Part shown: positions 45,224-54,274 of the stretch, piece by piece | Layout of the letters: each line of letters begins with the position of its first letter | Numbering within the stretch: the stretch's first letter is position 1 | Program-made: the position numbers and the translations under genes | The notes under the pieces: generated by a model | The model's database searches: none | Seen by the model: the letters and a program-made list of their open reading frames with translations, nothing else | Told to the model about the DNA's origin: nothing | Source: Pseudomonas sp. UMAB-08 | GTDB lineage: Bacteria > Pseudomonadota > Gammaproteobacteria > Pseudomonadales > Pseudomonadaceae | Length of the DNA stretch: 64,000 bases | Reading direction: 5' to 3' | NCBI RefSeq assembly: GCF_900095225.1 | Contig: NZ_LT607414.1 | Coordinates: 154,117-218,116, forward strand

Positions 45224-46546
45224 TCAGTATTGCTGGCCTGGTATCCACGAGGTCCCGGCCAACGGCACGCGGGCCATCGCGGCGGCTTCGACGGTCAAGG
45301 CCACCAGATCCTCGGGGTCGAGGTTGTGCAGGTGTGACTTGCCGCAGGCACGGGCCATGGTCTGTGCTTCGAGGACCAACACCCGCAGGTAGTTAGCCAA
45401 GTGACGACCACCCTCCACAGGATCCAGACGCTTCGACAGCTCAGGGTCCTGAGTGGTGATGCCCGCCGGATCACGACCGTTCTGCCAGTCGTCATAGAAC
45501 CCCGCCGCCGAACCGAGCTTGCGCAATTCCTCATCCAGTCGCGGATGGTTGTCTCCCAGTGCAATCAACGCCGCAGTACCAATGGCCACCGCATCAGCGC
45601 CAAGCGCCATGGCTTTTGCCACGTCGGCACCGTTACGGATACCGCCAGAGACGATCAGTTGCACCTTGCGATGCATGCCCATTTCCTGCAACGCCTGAAC
45701 CGCTTGCGGGATAGCCGGTAGAATCGGGATGCCGACGTGTTCGATGAACACTTCCTGAGTCGCTGCGGTACCGCCTTGCATGCCGTCGAGCACGATCACG
45801 TCGGCACCGGCTTTAACCGCGAGTTTGACGTCGTAGTACGGACGGCTGGCGCCGATTTTGACGTAGATCGGTTTTTCCCAATCGGTAATTTCACGAATCT
45901 CTGCGATTTTGATCGCCAGATCGTCCGGGCCGGTCCAGTCCGGGTGACGGCAGGCGCTGCGCTGGTCGACACCGATAGGCAATGTGCGCATACCGGCGAC
46001 ACGTTCGGTGACTTTCATCCCCAGCAACATACCGCCACCGCCTGGCTTGGCGCCCTGCCCCAGGACGATTTCGATGGCGTCGGCCTTGCGCAGGTCATCG
46101 GGGTTCATGCCGTAACGCGATGGCAGGTACTGATAGACCAGATGCTCGGATTGACCGCGCTCTTCTGGGGTCATGCCGCCGTCACCCGTGGTGGTGCTGG
46201 TCCCGGCGATGGTCGCGCCACGGCCCAGGGCTTCTTTGGCGTTGGCCGACAGTGCACCGAAGCTCATGCCCGCGATGGTTACCGGGATTTTCAAGTGCAG
46301 CGGTTTCTTGGCGAAGCGGTTGCCGAGGATTACGTCAGTGCCGCACTTTTCGCGATAGCCTTCCAGCGGGTAACGGGAAACACTGGCGCCCAGCAGCAGC
46401 AAGTCATCGAAATGCGGCAGCTTGCGCTTGGTGCCGCCCCCGCGAATGTCGTAGATGCCGGTTTCGGCGGCACGCTGGATTTCCTGAATGGTCAGACGGT
46501 CGAAGGTCGCGGATTCGCGCAGGACCGGAGTGGGTTTGTCGCTCAT
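45224..46546 (-). CDS. mgsC: N-methylglutamate synthase subunit C (FMN-binding glutamate synthase domain)
   Basis: A 440-residue protein matching the FMN/Fe-S synthase domain of glutamate synthase (GlxD-like). Landmarks are PVTIAGMSFGALSANAKEALG, the flavin-site VKIGASRPYYDVK, and IVSGGIRNGADVAKAMALGADAVAIG. In the N-methylglutamate pathway it forms N-methylglutamate from gamma-glutamylmethylamide and 2-oxoglutarate together with MgsA and MgsB. It is last in the gmaS-mgsA-mgsB-mgsC operon, 22 bp after mgsB and with AAGGAG upstream. Alone it could be mistaken for a glutamate synthase large-subunit fragment; the order of genes decides. Confidence 0.87.
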   Translation of the reverse strand: MSDKPTPVLRESATFDRLTIQEIQRAAETGIYDIRGGGTKRKLPHFDDLLLLGASVSRYPLEGYREKCGTDVILGNRFAKKPLHLKIPVTIAGMSFGALSANAKEALGRGATIAGTSTTTGDGGMTPEERGQSEHLVYQYLPSRYGMNPDDLRKADAIEIVLGQGAKPGGGGMLLGMKVTERVAGMRTLPIGVDQRSACRHPDWTGPDDLAIKIAEIREITDWEKPIYVKIGASRPYYDVKLAVKAGADVIVLDGMQGGTAATQEVFIEHVGIPILPAIPQAVQALQEMGMHRKVQLIVSGGIRNGADVAKAMALGADAVAIGTAALIALGDNHPRLDEELRKLGSAAGFYDDWQNGRDPAGITTQDPELSKRLDPVEGGRHLANYLRVLVLEAQTMARACGKSHLHNLDPEDLVALTVEAAAMARVPLAGTSWIPGQQY

Positions 46547-46568
46547 GGTGTACTCCTTGATACGCGAA

Positions 46569-47252
46569 TTAATACGCGGATGCGTTATCGACTTTGAAGT
46601 TGTAAAGCTGACGGGCTGAGCCGTAGCGCTTGAAATCGGCTGCCTTGTGGTCGAAACCGGCGCGATTGAGCAGCTCCTGCAGTTCGTCCAGGTGCTCAGT
46701 GCGCATCTCTTTCTCGATACAGTCCGAGCCTAGGGATTCCACTTTCCCCTTCACGTAGATGTGGGTTTCGTACAGCGAATCACCCAAGGCATCGCCTGCA
46801 TCGCCGCACACCACCAAGCGTCCGGCCTGGCCCATGAAGCAGCTCATGTGGCCAATGCTGCCGCCGACCACAATGTCGATGCCTTTCATGGAGATGCCAC
46901 AACGGGCACCGGCGTCGCCTTCGATCACCAGCAAGCCGCCATGAGCGGTGGCGCCAGCAGCCTGGGAGGCACTGCCCTTGACCCGTACCGAACCGGACAT
47001 CATGTTTTCCGCCACGCCAGTGCCGACGTTGCCGTGCACGGTGATGTGGGCCTTCTTGTTCATGCCTGCGCAGTAGTAACCGGCGTGGCCTTGAATATCG
47101 ATGAACAACTCTTGATCGACACCGACCGCGAGGTTGTGTTTACCATCGGAATGGGTCACGACCCACTCCGCATCGGTCAATTGTTTGGCCTGATCGTGCA
47201 GCCCCTGATTGAGCTCGCGTACTTCACTGACAGATAGATCGATAGCTTTCAT
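46569..47252 (-). CDS. mgsB: N-methylglutamate synthase subunit B (GXGXG domain)
   Basis: A 227-residue right-handed beta-helix protein corresponding to the C-terminal GXGXG domain of glutamate synthase (GlxC-like). Repeats such as ITVHGNVGTGVAENM, VRVKGSASQAAGATA and LVIEGDAGARCGISMKG carry the G-x-x-G-x-G pattern. It is the structural/channel subunit of N-methylglutamate synthase. GGAG before ATG 47252 supports the short start MKAIDLSV. It lies ten bases after mgsA. Confidence 0.87.
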   Translation of the reverse strand: MKAIDLSVSEVRELNQGLHDQAKQLTDAEWVVTHSDGKHNLAVGVDQELFIDIQGHAGYYCAGMNKKAHITVHGNVGTGVAENMMSGSVRVKGSASQAAGATAHGGLLVIEGDAGARCGISMKGIDIVVGGSIGHMSCFMGQAGRLVVCGDAGDALGDSLYETHIYVKGKVESLGSDCIEKEMRTEHLDELQELLNRAGFDHKAADFKRYGSARQLYNFKVDNASAY

Positions 47253-47262
47253 ACGGTGCTCC

Positions 47263-48168
47263 TCAGGCGCTTTGGCGTTCCCAGATGTACATGGTTGAAG
47301 GTGCTGGTTCCCAGACCTTGGCGTTCTCAATGCCCGGCAGGCTGGACAGCGCCTGGTATTCCGAAGCCATGGCGACGTAGTCATCGGTCTCGGCCAAAAT
47401 CGCGGGCTTGCACGCGATCGGATCACGAATCACCGCGAAACCATTGCGAGTGCCGATGGCAAAGGTGAAAAAGCCGTCGAGGTTTTCCAGGGAGTTGTCC
47501 AAGGCTTGCTTGAGCGAGTCGCCCTGTTGCAGGCGCCAGGCCAGGTAACCGGCAGCGACTTCAGTGTCGTTTTCGGTCTGGAACACGATCCCTTCACGCT
47601 TGAGCTCTTGGCGCAGACGGAAGTGGTTGGACAATGAGCCGTTGTGCACCAGGCACAGGTCAGCGCCGGTCGAAAACGGGTGACTGCCTTCCATGGTCAC
47701 AGCACTTTCGGTGGCCATGCGGGTGTGGCCAATGATGTGGCTGCCTTTCATGCCTTTAAGGTTGAAGCGCTCGGAGATCTCTTTCGGCAAGCCCATGCCC
47801 TTGAGGATCTCGATGCTCTGCCCGGCGCTCATGATGCGCACGGTCGGTGCCAGCTCGGCCAACGCGTTGCGGGCCGACGCTTCGTCCGTCTTGATTTTCA
47901 ACACCACGGCGGTAGCGTTCTGGAACCACTCCAGGGAGCAACCCAAGCGCCCTTCCAGTTCGCCCATCAGGGTCTTCCAGTCCTGGTTCTCTGTGGTCGC
48001 CTGCAATGTCAGCTTGATCCAGCCATCCGCCACTTCATCGCCATAGATGGCAAAGCCGGCGCTGTCCGGGCCACGGTCGGTCATCGACAGCAGCATGGGT
48101 TCGAAGAGCTTGCCGAGCTGGGACTCCAGCGCCGGGTTCTTCAAGTACAGACCTACGATTCCGCACAT
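47263..48168 (-). CDS. mgsA: N-methylglutamate synthase subunit A (class II amidotransferase)
   Basis: A 301-residue Ntn-type glutaminase domain: catalytic Cys2 in MCGIVGLY, then RGPDSAGFA, IGHTRMATES and LVHNGSLSNH. It releases methylamine from gamma-glutamylmethylamide for transfer to 2-oxoglutarate by MgsC, using the same chemistry by which GOGAT uses glutamine (GlxB-like). It is the second gene of the operon, 93 bp after gmaS, with AGGAG upstream on the - strand. Confidence 0.87.
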   Translation of the reverse strand: MCGIVGLYLKNPALESQLGKLFEPMLLSMTDRGPDSAGFAIYGDEVADGWIKLTLQATTENQDWKTLMGELEGRLGCSLEWFQNATAVVLKIKTDEASARNALAELAPTVRIMSAGQSIEILKGMGLPKEISERFNLKGMKGSHIIGHTRMATESAVTMEGSHPFSTGADLCLVHNGSLSNHFRLRQELKREGIVFQTENDTEVAAGYLAWRLQQGDSLKQALDNSLENLDGFFTFAIGTRNGFAVIRDPIACKPAILAETDDYVAMASEYQALSSLPGIENAKVWEPAPSTMYIWERQSA

Positions 48169-48261
48169 ACACTTTCTCCTGCTTGGCAGCCGGTGCCTGA
48201 TTCAAAGGCCCCGGGTTGATTCAAATCGAGTGGTTGAAAACGTGTTTTTACCGAAAGCCGC

Positions 48262-49596
48262 TTAGAAAAATTCGGTATAGCGCTTGATCTCCCAATCGGA
48301 GACGTGACGGCTGTACTCGACCCATTCCATGCGCTTGAGCTCGATGAACTCGTTAATGATTTCCGAGCCCATCGTTTCGCGGAACAGCGGATCAGCCTCC
48401 AGCGCGTCACAGGCTTCCTTGAGGCTTTGCGGCAAAGTGGCGATGCCCCGACCGGCAATTTCTTCCAGGCTCAGCGAGTACAGGTTTTCATTGCACGGCT
48501 CACCCGCATCCAGCTTGCGGTCGATGCCGTCCAGGCCGGCGGCGATAATCGCGGCGCTGACCAGATAGGGGTTGCAGCCCGCGTCCGGCAGGCGGAATTC
48601 AAGGCGACCATAAGGCACCCGAACCATGGCCGAGCGGTTGTTAGAGCCGTAGGCAACGAACGCTGGAGCCCAGGTCGAGCCTGACAGCGAGCGGCCGACC
48701 ACAAGGCGTTTGTATGAATTGACGGTGGGTGCGGCGAAGGCACACAACGCTGGGCCGTGAGCCAGAAGACCCGCCGCAAAGTGGTAGGCCATTTTCGACA
48801 GGCCCATGCCGCGCGAGTCGCTGGCGTCATGGAACAGGTTCTTGTTCACCGCGTCGGCGATGGACAAGTGGAAGTGCATGCCGTTGCCCGCACGTTTCGG
48901 ATCAGGCTTGGGCATGAACGAGCAGATCATCCCCAAATCGTTGGCCACTTCGCCGGCAGCCATGCGGAAGAAGGTGAAACGATCCGCCGAGGTCAGCGCG
49001 TCGCTGTAGGTGTAGTTGATTTCAAACTGACCATTGGCGTCTTCGTGATCGATTTGATAGATGTCGAAATCGACTTTTTGAAGCGCTTCGGTGAGGTTTT
49101 CCAGAAACTGCCGCGAACGCGACAGACCCTTGTAGTCGTAGCAGGGTTTGTCCAGGTTATCGCTGGCATCAACGCTGCATAGCTTGCCCTCGGCATCGCG
49201 ACGGAACAGGCTGAACTCAGGTTCCAGGCCCGTGTTGAGGGTCCAGCCGCGTGCATTCAGGCGTTCTACCTGGCGCATTAACACGTAACGCGAATCGTAA
49301 GGGTGCGGCTCGTTATTGACGTGGCCGACGCAGACAATGCGTCCGTAACCTGGCTGCCATGGCACGGCAGTCAAGGTGCTCAGGTCGCCCTTGGCCATGA
49401 AGTCCGGGCCATGGGGCTCCATGCCCATGCCACAAATGGCGAAGCCTGCAAAGCCGGCGCCGCTGTCGATGACAGTTTGCAGTCCGGAGACGGGTACCGA
49501 TTTGGTTTTGGCCGAACCGTGGATATCCACGAACTGAGCCAGCACATATTTGATTTTGTGCTCATCGATAATTCGTTGTGTTTCTGGTGGCAACAT
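48262..49596 (-). CDS. gmaS: Gamma-glutamylmethylamide synthetase (type III glutamine synthetase-like)
   Basis: A 444-residue glutamine-synthetase-fold enzyme that joins methylamine to glutamate with ATP. Landmarks are [10 protein letters not shown], the metal/ATP region [26 protein letters not shown] and the [12 protein letters not shown]-terminal active-site strip. It is of the GlnT/GmaS branch, and three mgs genes follow, which makes GmaS much more likely than ammonia-using GlnT. GAGGAG eight bases before ATG 49596 selects the start MLPPETQRI; an upstream in-frame ATG would add 14 residues. It heads the operon and is divergent from the XRE-cupin regulator. Confidence 0.87.
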   Translation of the reverse strand: MLPPETQRIIDEHKIKYVLAQFVDIHGSAKTKSVPVSGLQTVIDSGAGFAGFAICGMGMEPHGPDFMAKGDLSTLTAVPWQPGYGRIVCVGHVNNEPHPYDSRYVLMRQVERLNARGWTLNTGLEPEFSLFRRDAEGKLCSVDASDNLDKPCYDYKGLSRSRQFLENLTEALQKVDFDIYQIDHEDANGQFEINYTYSDALTSADRFTFFRMAAGEVANDLGMICSFMPKPDPKRAGNGMHFHLSIADAVNKNLFHDASDSRGMGLSKMAYHFAAGLLAHGPALCAFAAPTVNSYKRLVVGRSLSGSTWAPAFVAYGSNNRSAMVRVPYGRLEFRLPDAGCNPYLVSAAIIAAGLDGIDRKLDAGEPCNENLYSLSLEEIAGRGIATLPQSLKEACDALEADPLFRETMGSEIINEFIELKRMEWVEYSRHVSDWEIKRYTEFF

Positions 49597-49962
49597 CACT
49601 TGGACTCCTCGAGCAAGGCAAAACAGCGGGATCTGCATCTAGGGTCGGCGCCAGTCGTTAATGATTGCCCAGTGCTAGAATTCGTCTGGACATGACCTGA
49701 AGTCGACCCATGTATTCTCAACAAGAAAGTTACTTTCCTAAAGAGAATGCAATTGCCTTGCCAAAATGGTTACCCACGAAGAGATCCTGGTTGTCTTTAA
49801 TCCTGCAATGCAGGCTTTTCAAGGCTTGGCCGGGGAAATGAGTGTCGCGTGGAGAAAACTTCAGACATGCTGGCAGCGCTCTCGCTGTAAATCGGCGGAC
49901 AGCAACAAGGGTGCATCGCACATTCATAGTGCGAATTTTATATTCATGACCGGAAATGAAGC
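49597..49962. promoter_or_regulatory. Divergent control region gmaS / XRE-cupin regulator
   Basis: 366 bp without a gene. It contains a perfect 13-bp palindrome GAAAGTTACTTTC (49725-49737), a GCAATTGC palindrome near 49747, and AT-rich stretches on both sides suited to two promoters. No sigma-54 or other clear promoter was identified by eye. Confidence 0.5.
49725..49737. promoter_or_regulatory. 13-bp palindrome, candidate operator
   Basis: GAAAGTTACTTTC fits the pattern GAA-N7-TTC. The same pattern (GAATATTTTATTC) appears upstream of the purU2-folD-mgd operon at 52396-52408. Possible site of the XRE-cupin protein. Confidence 0.4.
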
Positions 49963-50568
49963 ATGAGCAAAGTGATTTCCACCGAGGCCGAGCCACGCTT
50001 GAGGCTCGAGCAGTACCTGGGCATGCAAATCAAGCGACAGCGTCAATTGCAAGAGCTGAAGATTGCTGATGTCGCGCAACTGGCAGGCATCAGCCAAGGC
50101 ATGCTCAGCAAGATCGAAAATGCCCAGGTCTCCACCAGCCTCGATACCTTGAGCCGCCTGTGCGATGCCCTCGGCATGCCGATGTCGAAACTGTTCAGTC
50201 AGTACGATCAACAAGGCAGTGGCGCCCTGCTGGTGCGCAAAGGCGAAGGGATGCAGGTGGTGCGCCGTGGTACAGAGAAAGGCCACACCTATCACCTGCT
50301 CAACCACACCCGCGGCCCGAAGAAGACGTTCGAGGCTTACATGGTCACCATGGACGATGCCAGCGAAGAGTTTCCGACCTTCTCCCATCCCGGCACCGAG
50401 TTTCTGCACCTGTTGAAAGGTGAGATCGTCTACCGCCATGGCGACCAGCTCTATCATATGAAACCCGGCGACAGCCTGACCTTTGATGGTGATGTTCCGC
50501 ATGGCCCGGAGCAGTTGGTGAAAGTCCCGATTCATCTGTTGTCGATCATGAACTACGGCGACGACTGA
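49963..50568 (+). CDS. XRE-family regulator with cupin domain
   Basis: A 201-residue regulator. The HTH_3 domain is at about residues 15-75 (IADVAQLAGISQGMLSKIEN), and a C-terminal cupin barrel at about 110-195 contains HPGTEFLHLLKGEIVYRHGD and MKPGDSLTFDGDVPHGPE. Such proteins often sense a small amine, amino acid or aldehyde of the pathway they control. It is divergent from gmaS, so it is the best candidate for control of the gmaS-mgs operon and perhaps of the mgd operon 2.5 kb away. Whether it activates or represses cannot be told. Confidence 0.83.
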   Translation: MSKVISTEAEPRLRLEQYLGMQIKRQRQLQELKIADVAQLAGISQGMLSKIENAQVSTSLDTLSRLCDALGMPMSKLFSQYDQQGSGALLVRKGEGMQVVRRGTEKGHTYHLLNHTRGPKKTFEAYMVTMDDASEEFPTFSHPGTEFLHLLKGEIVYRHGDQLYHMKPGDSLTFDGDVPHGPEQLVKVPIHLLSIMNYGDD

Positions 50569-50618
50569 CCGCCTGGCGTTCGGGTATCCAGCAAGCGTCC
50601 CTGCCTCTTTCGCAATGA

Positions 50619-50663
50619 TTAGGCGTGCTATAGTGCTGCTTATCTACATTTAGCAATGCTAAA
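50619..50663 (+). promoter_or_regulatory. hipBA promoter with two operator-like dyads
   Basis: TTTAGCAATGCTAAA (50649-50663) is a perfect inverted repeat just before the hipB ribosome site. TTAGGCGTGCTA (50619-50630) is a related, weaker copy overlapping a possible -10 (TATAGT at 50630-50635). This is the typical layout for HipB autorepression. Confidence 0.5.
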
Positions 50664-50672
50664 AGGCGGCTT

Positions 50673-50996
50673 ATGAAAAGCTTTTTTCCACTGGAATGCG
50701 CCGACAACCTATATAGAATAGGGCTTCTGGTAAAAAGCAGGCGTCTGCAGTCCAGACTTCGACAGAAAGATCTGGCCCTGTCCCTTTCAATTTCCGAGCA
50801 GACGGTACGTAAAATCGAGGGCGGCGACCCCCTCGTGGAATTACGCTCGTTCATGATGGTGCTTTGGCAGTTGGGCCTCACACAGGAAGTATTTCGCAGC
50901 CTCGACGGCATCGAGTCCTCCTCGCAGCTGCAAGCCAATGATCCCCATACACCGCATCGGGTTCGCCTGGCCAAACCACAGAGTGATGATTTTTGA
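50673..50996 (+). CDS. hipB: HipB-like XRE antitoxin/regulator
   Basis: A 107-residue HTH protein (RRLQSRLRQKDLALSLSISEQTVRKIEGGDP; landmarks QKDLALSLSISEQTVRKIE at about 32-50). It overlaps hipA by one base, has AAGGCGG before its ATG and a palindromic operator just upstream. It should bind the operator and neutralise the HipA kinase. It is longer at the C-terminus than E. coli HipB and of a different subfamily. Confidence 0.78.
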   Translation: MKSFFPLECADNLYRIGLLVKSRRLQSRLRQKDLALSLSISEQTVRKIEGGDPLVELRSFMMVLWQLGLTQEVFRSLDGIESSSQLQANDPHTPHRVRLAKPQSDDF

Positions 50997-52210
50997 TGTC
51001 CAGGGCCTACGTCTACATGGAGCATCCTGAAACCGCCAAGGTGGTCTCTCTGGGTCGACTGGTCGTCGTCAACGGAGTCGGCGAGTTCACTTACGATCCA
51101 GAGTACGTCGCCACCCGTGGCTGGGTGCCCGACCCGGTTCGCTATCCGCTGCGCAGCGAAACGTTCGGCCCGATAACCAAAAACAAGGGAATACCCGGCT
51201 TCATCAACGACGCGATGCCCGATGGCTGGGGGGAGCGGGTCTTGCAAGAAATCCATCGACACCCACTGGGGCCTATCGATTATCTGTTGAAATCCCCGAA
51301 CAATGATCGCGCGGGCAACCTTATGGCAGGCCAGACGCGCCATCCGCCAGCTGGTATCGGGCAAGATCCGTTACCGTCGCTCAAAGGCCTCACACCCTTC
51401 ATCCAGGCCACCGAAGCCATATTCGATAACCAACTGGATGAAGAGGCGATCCAGACCCTCAAGCTACGCAGGCAAAGGTCTTCTCTGGGTGGCGCCCGTC
51501 CCAAGCGTACCCTGCAAGACCACGGCGTGCTGATTCTGGTCAAACCCCGTGACCGCTATGATCAGTGCGATATTCCGGCACTGGAACATGCCTGCATGAC
51601 GTTCGCGGCCGGGAAAGGTTTGAATGTCGCCCGTACCGCGCTGCATGCCGAACAGCCCTCGACCTTGCTGGTAGAGCGCTTCGACCGCATGCCGCCTGCT
51701 GACATGAGCGTTCGTATACCGATGCTCAGCGCACTCACGCTGCTCGACGCCGAATGGCACACCAACGACCGCAGCGCCTGGGTCTATGCCTCCGTCGCCA
51801 ACGAGATGAGTCGACGTGGCGTACCGGTGCAAGACCTCCAGGAGTTGTTTAAGCGAATGTGCTTCAACGCCTTGGTGGGTAACGACGACGATCACCCCAA
51901 GAACCACGCCATCCTCTGGCTTAAGGGAGGCTGGCGACTGGCACCCATGTACGATGTCGTGCCGTGCCTCGAAGGGTCTTCTCCGCCCAATCTCGCGATG
52001 GCCGTGGGCCGCGAGGGTCGGGTGATCAGTCGCGCCAACTTGTTGAGCCATTGCGCACACTTTGCGCTGACGCCGGGCAAGGCCGCCGCGACATTGGATG
52101 AAGTGATCGGCTGGGAACCCGACCTGCGGGCGCACTATGAGCGCACCCTCAACGGGATCGAGTTGAAGCTCGGCCTCGCAGCAATCGGATCGGCGCGCAT
52201 GAAAGCGTAG
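50996..52210 (+). CDS. hipA: HipA-type serine/threonine kinase toxin
   Basis: A 404-residue HipA-family kinase. Expected motifs are SSLGGARPK (glycine-rich/activation segment), LLVERFDR, catalytic NALVGNDDDHPKNHAIL and the metal-binding LAPMYDVVP. The N-terminal HipA_N subdomain spans about residues 1-110. HipA kinases phosphorylate aminoacyl-tRNA synthetases or other targets and cause growth arrest; the target here is unknown. It is translationally coupled to hipB (TGATG). It sits between the two halves of the methylamine cluster on its own promoter. Confidence 0.85.
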   Translation: MSRAYVYMEHPETAKVVSLGRLVVVNGVGEFTYDPEYVATRGWVPDPVRYPLRSETFGPITKNKGIPGFINDAMPDGWGERVLQEIHRHPLGPIDYLLKSPNNDRAGNLMAGQTRHPPAGIGQDPLPSLKGLTPFIQATEAIFDNQLDEEAIQTLKLRRQRSSLGGARPKRTLQDHGVLILVKPRDRYDQCDIPALEHACMTFAAGKGLNVARTALHAEQPSTLLVERFDRMPPADMSVRIPMLSALTLLDAEWHTNDRSAWVYASVANEMSRRGVPVQDLQELFKRMCFNALVGNDDDHPKNHAILWLKGGWRLAPMYDVVPCLEGSSPPNLAMAVGREGRVISRANLLSHCAHFALTPGKAAATLDEVIGWEPDLRAHYERTLNGIELKLGLAAIGSARMKA

Positions 52211-52395
52211 GCCGTTGCCTGCCCCAACAAGTCAGTAACCGAACATCCCTCTGTGCATCCCTTGATGCCGTGTACCTGATACGCCGCATTCGCAAAAATG
52301 ACTGTGCGTCCCCGCGACTCTCCACCCTCCCCCGCAAAAAAAAACCAAACAATGCTGGACGCCGATTTTTAATTCACCTATAAAAAGCGCCACAG

Positions 52396-52408
52396 GAATA
52401 TTTTATTC
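52396..52408. promoter_or_regulatory. 13-bp palindrome upstream of purU2-folD-mgd
   Basis: GAATATTTTATTC (arms GAATA/TATTC) lies 83 bp before purU2 in an AT-rich 280-bp spacer that otherwise holds no gene. It matches the GAA-N7-TTC pattern also found before gmaS. Confidence 0.42.
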
Positions 52409-52490
52409 ACATGAGGAATTTTTCTTCATCCCTGAATTTAATCCCCACCCATGAACATTCAGCGTGCATGTCTCCCTGCGAGGACCCGTT

Positions 52491-53357
52491 ATGAGCACCG
52501 ATCCGGACCACTTCATTTTAAAGATCAGCTGTCCCGCGACGTCGGGTATCGTCGCCGCCGTGACGTCTTTCCTGGCCGACAACCGTTGCTATATCAGCGA
52601 GCTGGCCCAGTTTGACGACGAAGAAACCAGTCAGTTCTTCATGCGCGCCGTGTTTCGCTTCAACAGCGGCGTCAAGGGCGACATCGATGCGCTGCGTCTG
52701 GACTTCAATGAAGTGGCCACGGCGCTGAATATGGACTGGCAACTGCACACGGTCGCCAATCCGATGCGCGTGCTGATCATGGTCAGCAAATTCGACCACT
52801 GCCTCACCGATCTGCTGTACCGCCACCACAAAGGTGAGATGGACATGCAGATCACCGCCATCGTCTCCAACCACTTGGAGCTACGGCCAATGGCCGAGCG
52901 CGAGGGCATCCGTTTCATCTACTTGCCGGTGACCAAAGACACCAAGTCCCAGCAGGAAGCCGCGCTGCTAAAAATCGTTGAAGAGACGCAGACCGATCTG
53001 GTGGTGCTGGCGCGCTACATGCAAATCCTCTCCGATGACCTGTGCAAGCAATTGTCGGGCCGGGCGATCAACATCCATCACTCGTTCCTTCCGGGTTTCA
53101 AGGGTGCCAAGCCGTACCATCAAGCCCACCAGCGCGGGGTCAAGCTGATCGGTGCCACGGCCCATTACGTCACCTCGGACCTGGATGAAGGCCCGATCAT
53201 CGAGCAGGAGGTACAGCGTGTCGATCATGCGCACAAAGCCGACGATCTGGTGAGTATCGGACGCGATACGGAAACCGTCGCGCTGTCCAAGGCAGTCAAA
53301 TATCACCTGCAACACAGGGTGTTTATTAATCGCGAAAAAACGGTGATCTTCCGATGA
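52491..53357 (+). CDS. purU: Formyltetrahydrofolate deformylase (second copy)
   Basis: 288 residues, the same length as the purU at 3.3 kb and highly similar throughout: an ACT domain, then [21 protein letters not shown] and [20 protein letters not shown]. It hydrolyses 10-formyl-THF to formate plus THF. It heads the folD-mgdABCD operon and overlaps folD by ATGA, so it serves disposal of the C1 unit released by N-methylglutamate dehydrogenase. ATG 52491 follows GAGGA; a longer in-frame start at 52464 has no ribosome site. Confidence 0.9.
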   Translation: MSTDPDHFILKISCPATSGIVAAVTSFLADNRCYISELAQFDDEETSQFFMRAVFRFNSGVKGDIDALRLDFNEVATALNMDWQLHTVANPMRVLIMVSKFDHCLTDLLYRHHKGEMDMQITAIVSNHLELRPMAEREGIRFIYLPVTKDTKSQQEAALLKIVEETQTDLVVLARYMQILSDDLCKQLSGRAINIHHSFLPGFKGAKPYHQAHQRGVKLIGATAHYVTSDLDEGPIIEQEVQRVDHAHKADDLVSIGRDTETVALSKAVKYHLQHRVFINREKTVIFR

Positions 53358-54274
53358 ACAGCCCCATTCCACTCGCCCGCGATATCGACGGGAAAGCCAT
53401 CGCAGCCCAAGTACTCAGTGAAGTCGCAGCCGACGTCCGCGAACTCGCACTGCAACAGGTCACGCCCACGCTGGCCGTGGTGTTGGTGGGCGAAGACCCG
53501 GCCAGTCAGGTCTACGTGCGCAACAAGATCCTGCGCGCCAAAGAAGCCGGCATTCGCTCGTTGGAGCAGCGTCTGCCCGCGACCACCAGCCAGGCGCAAT
53601 TGCTGGCAGTCATCGCCGAATTGAATGCCGACCCTGAGGTCAATGGCATTCTGGTGCAACTGCCGGTACCTGCGCACATTGACGAAGGTGCGGTCATTCA
53701 AGCCATCGACCCGGCCAAAGATGTCGACGGTTTCCATCGGCAAAACGTCGGCGGGCTGGTCCAGGGCCAAGACGTGTTGACGCCCTGCACCCCTAGCGGC
53801 TGCATGCGCCTATTGCACGACACGTGCGGCGACCTGACTGGTAAGCATGCGGTGGTCATCGGCCGCTCGAACATCGTCGGCAAACCCATGTCCACCCTGC
53901 TGCTGCAAGCCAATTGCTCGGTCACCGTGGTGCACTCGCGCAGCGTCGACGCCGCCGCGCTGTGCCGCCTGGCAGACATCGTAGTGGCTGCCGTCGGTCG
54001 CCCGCAGATGATCGACGCCAGCTGGCTCAAGCCCGGCGCGGTGGTGATCGATGTCGGGATCAATCGCATCGACACCGAACAGGGCAGCCGACTGGTGGGT
54101 GACGTCGATTACGCCAGCGCCCGTACCGTTGCCAGCGCCATTACCCCGGTTCCCGGCGGTGTCGGACCGATGACCATCGCCTTTCTGCTGAAAAACACCG
54201 TGATCGCCACGCGCAGGCAGTTGCTGCGCGCCGCTGAGCCTGCGGCCACTCACACTTCACCTCAGGAGGCATGA
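53354..54274 (+). CDS. folD: Bifunctional methylene-THF dehydrogenase/methenyl-THF cyclohydrolase
   Basis: A 306-residue FolD. The catalytic Lys is in [31 protein letters not shown] [16 protein letters not shown] follows, then the NADP site [18 protein letters not shown] and the C-terminal [15 protein letters not shown]. It oxidises 5,10-methylene-THF to 10-formyl-THF, feeding PurU. It overlaps both neighbours (ATGA with purU2 and with mgdA), indicating tight coupling. This is probably an accessory copy dedicated to methylamine catabolism, besides a housekeeping folD elsewhere. Confidence 0.92.
   Translation: MNSPIPLARDIDGKAIAAQVLSEVAADVRELALQQVTPTLAVVLVGEDPASQVYVRNKILRAKEAGIRSLEQRLPATTSQAQLLAVIAELNADPEVNGILVQLPVPAHIDEGAVIQAIDPAKDVDGFHRQNVGGLVQGQDVLTPCTPSGCMRLLHDTCGDLTGKHAVVIGRSNIVGKPMSTLLLQANCSVTVVHSRSVDAAALCRLADIVVAAVGRPQMIDASWLKPGAVVIDVGINRIDTEQGSRLVGDVDYASARTVASAITPVPGGVGPMTIAFLLKNTVIATRRQLLRAAEPAATHTSPQEA

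Noticed and set aside
45224..49596. Glutamate synthase plus ammonia-using glutamine synthetase III
   Set aside because: The split three-subunit arrangement directly after a GlnT/GmaS-type synthetase, and the presence of mgdABCD, fit the methylamine pathway better.
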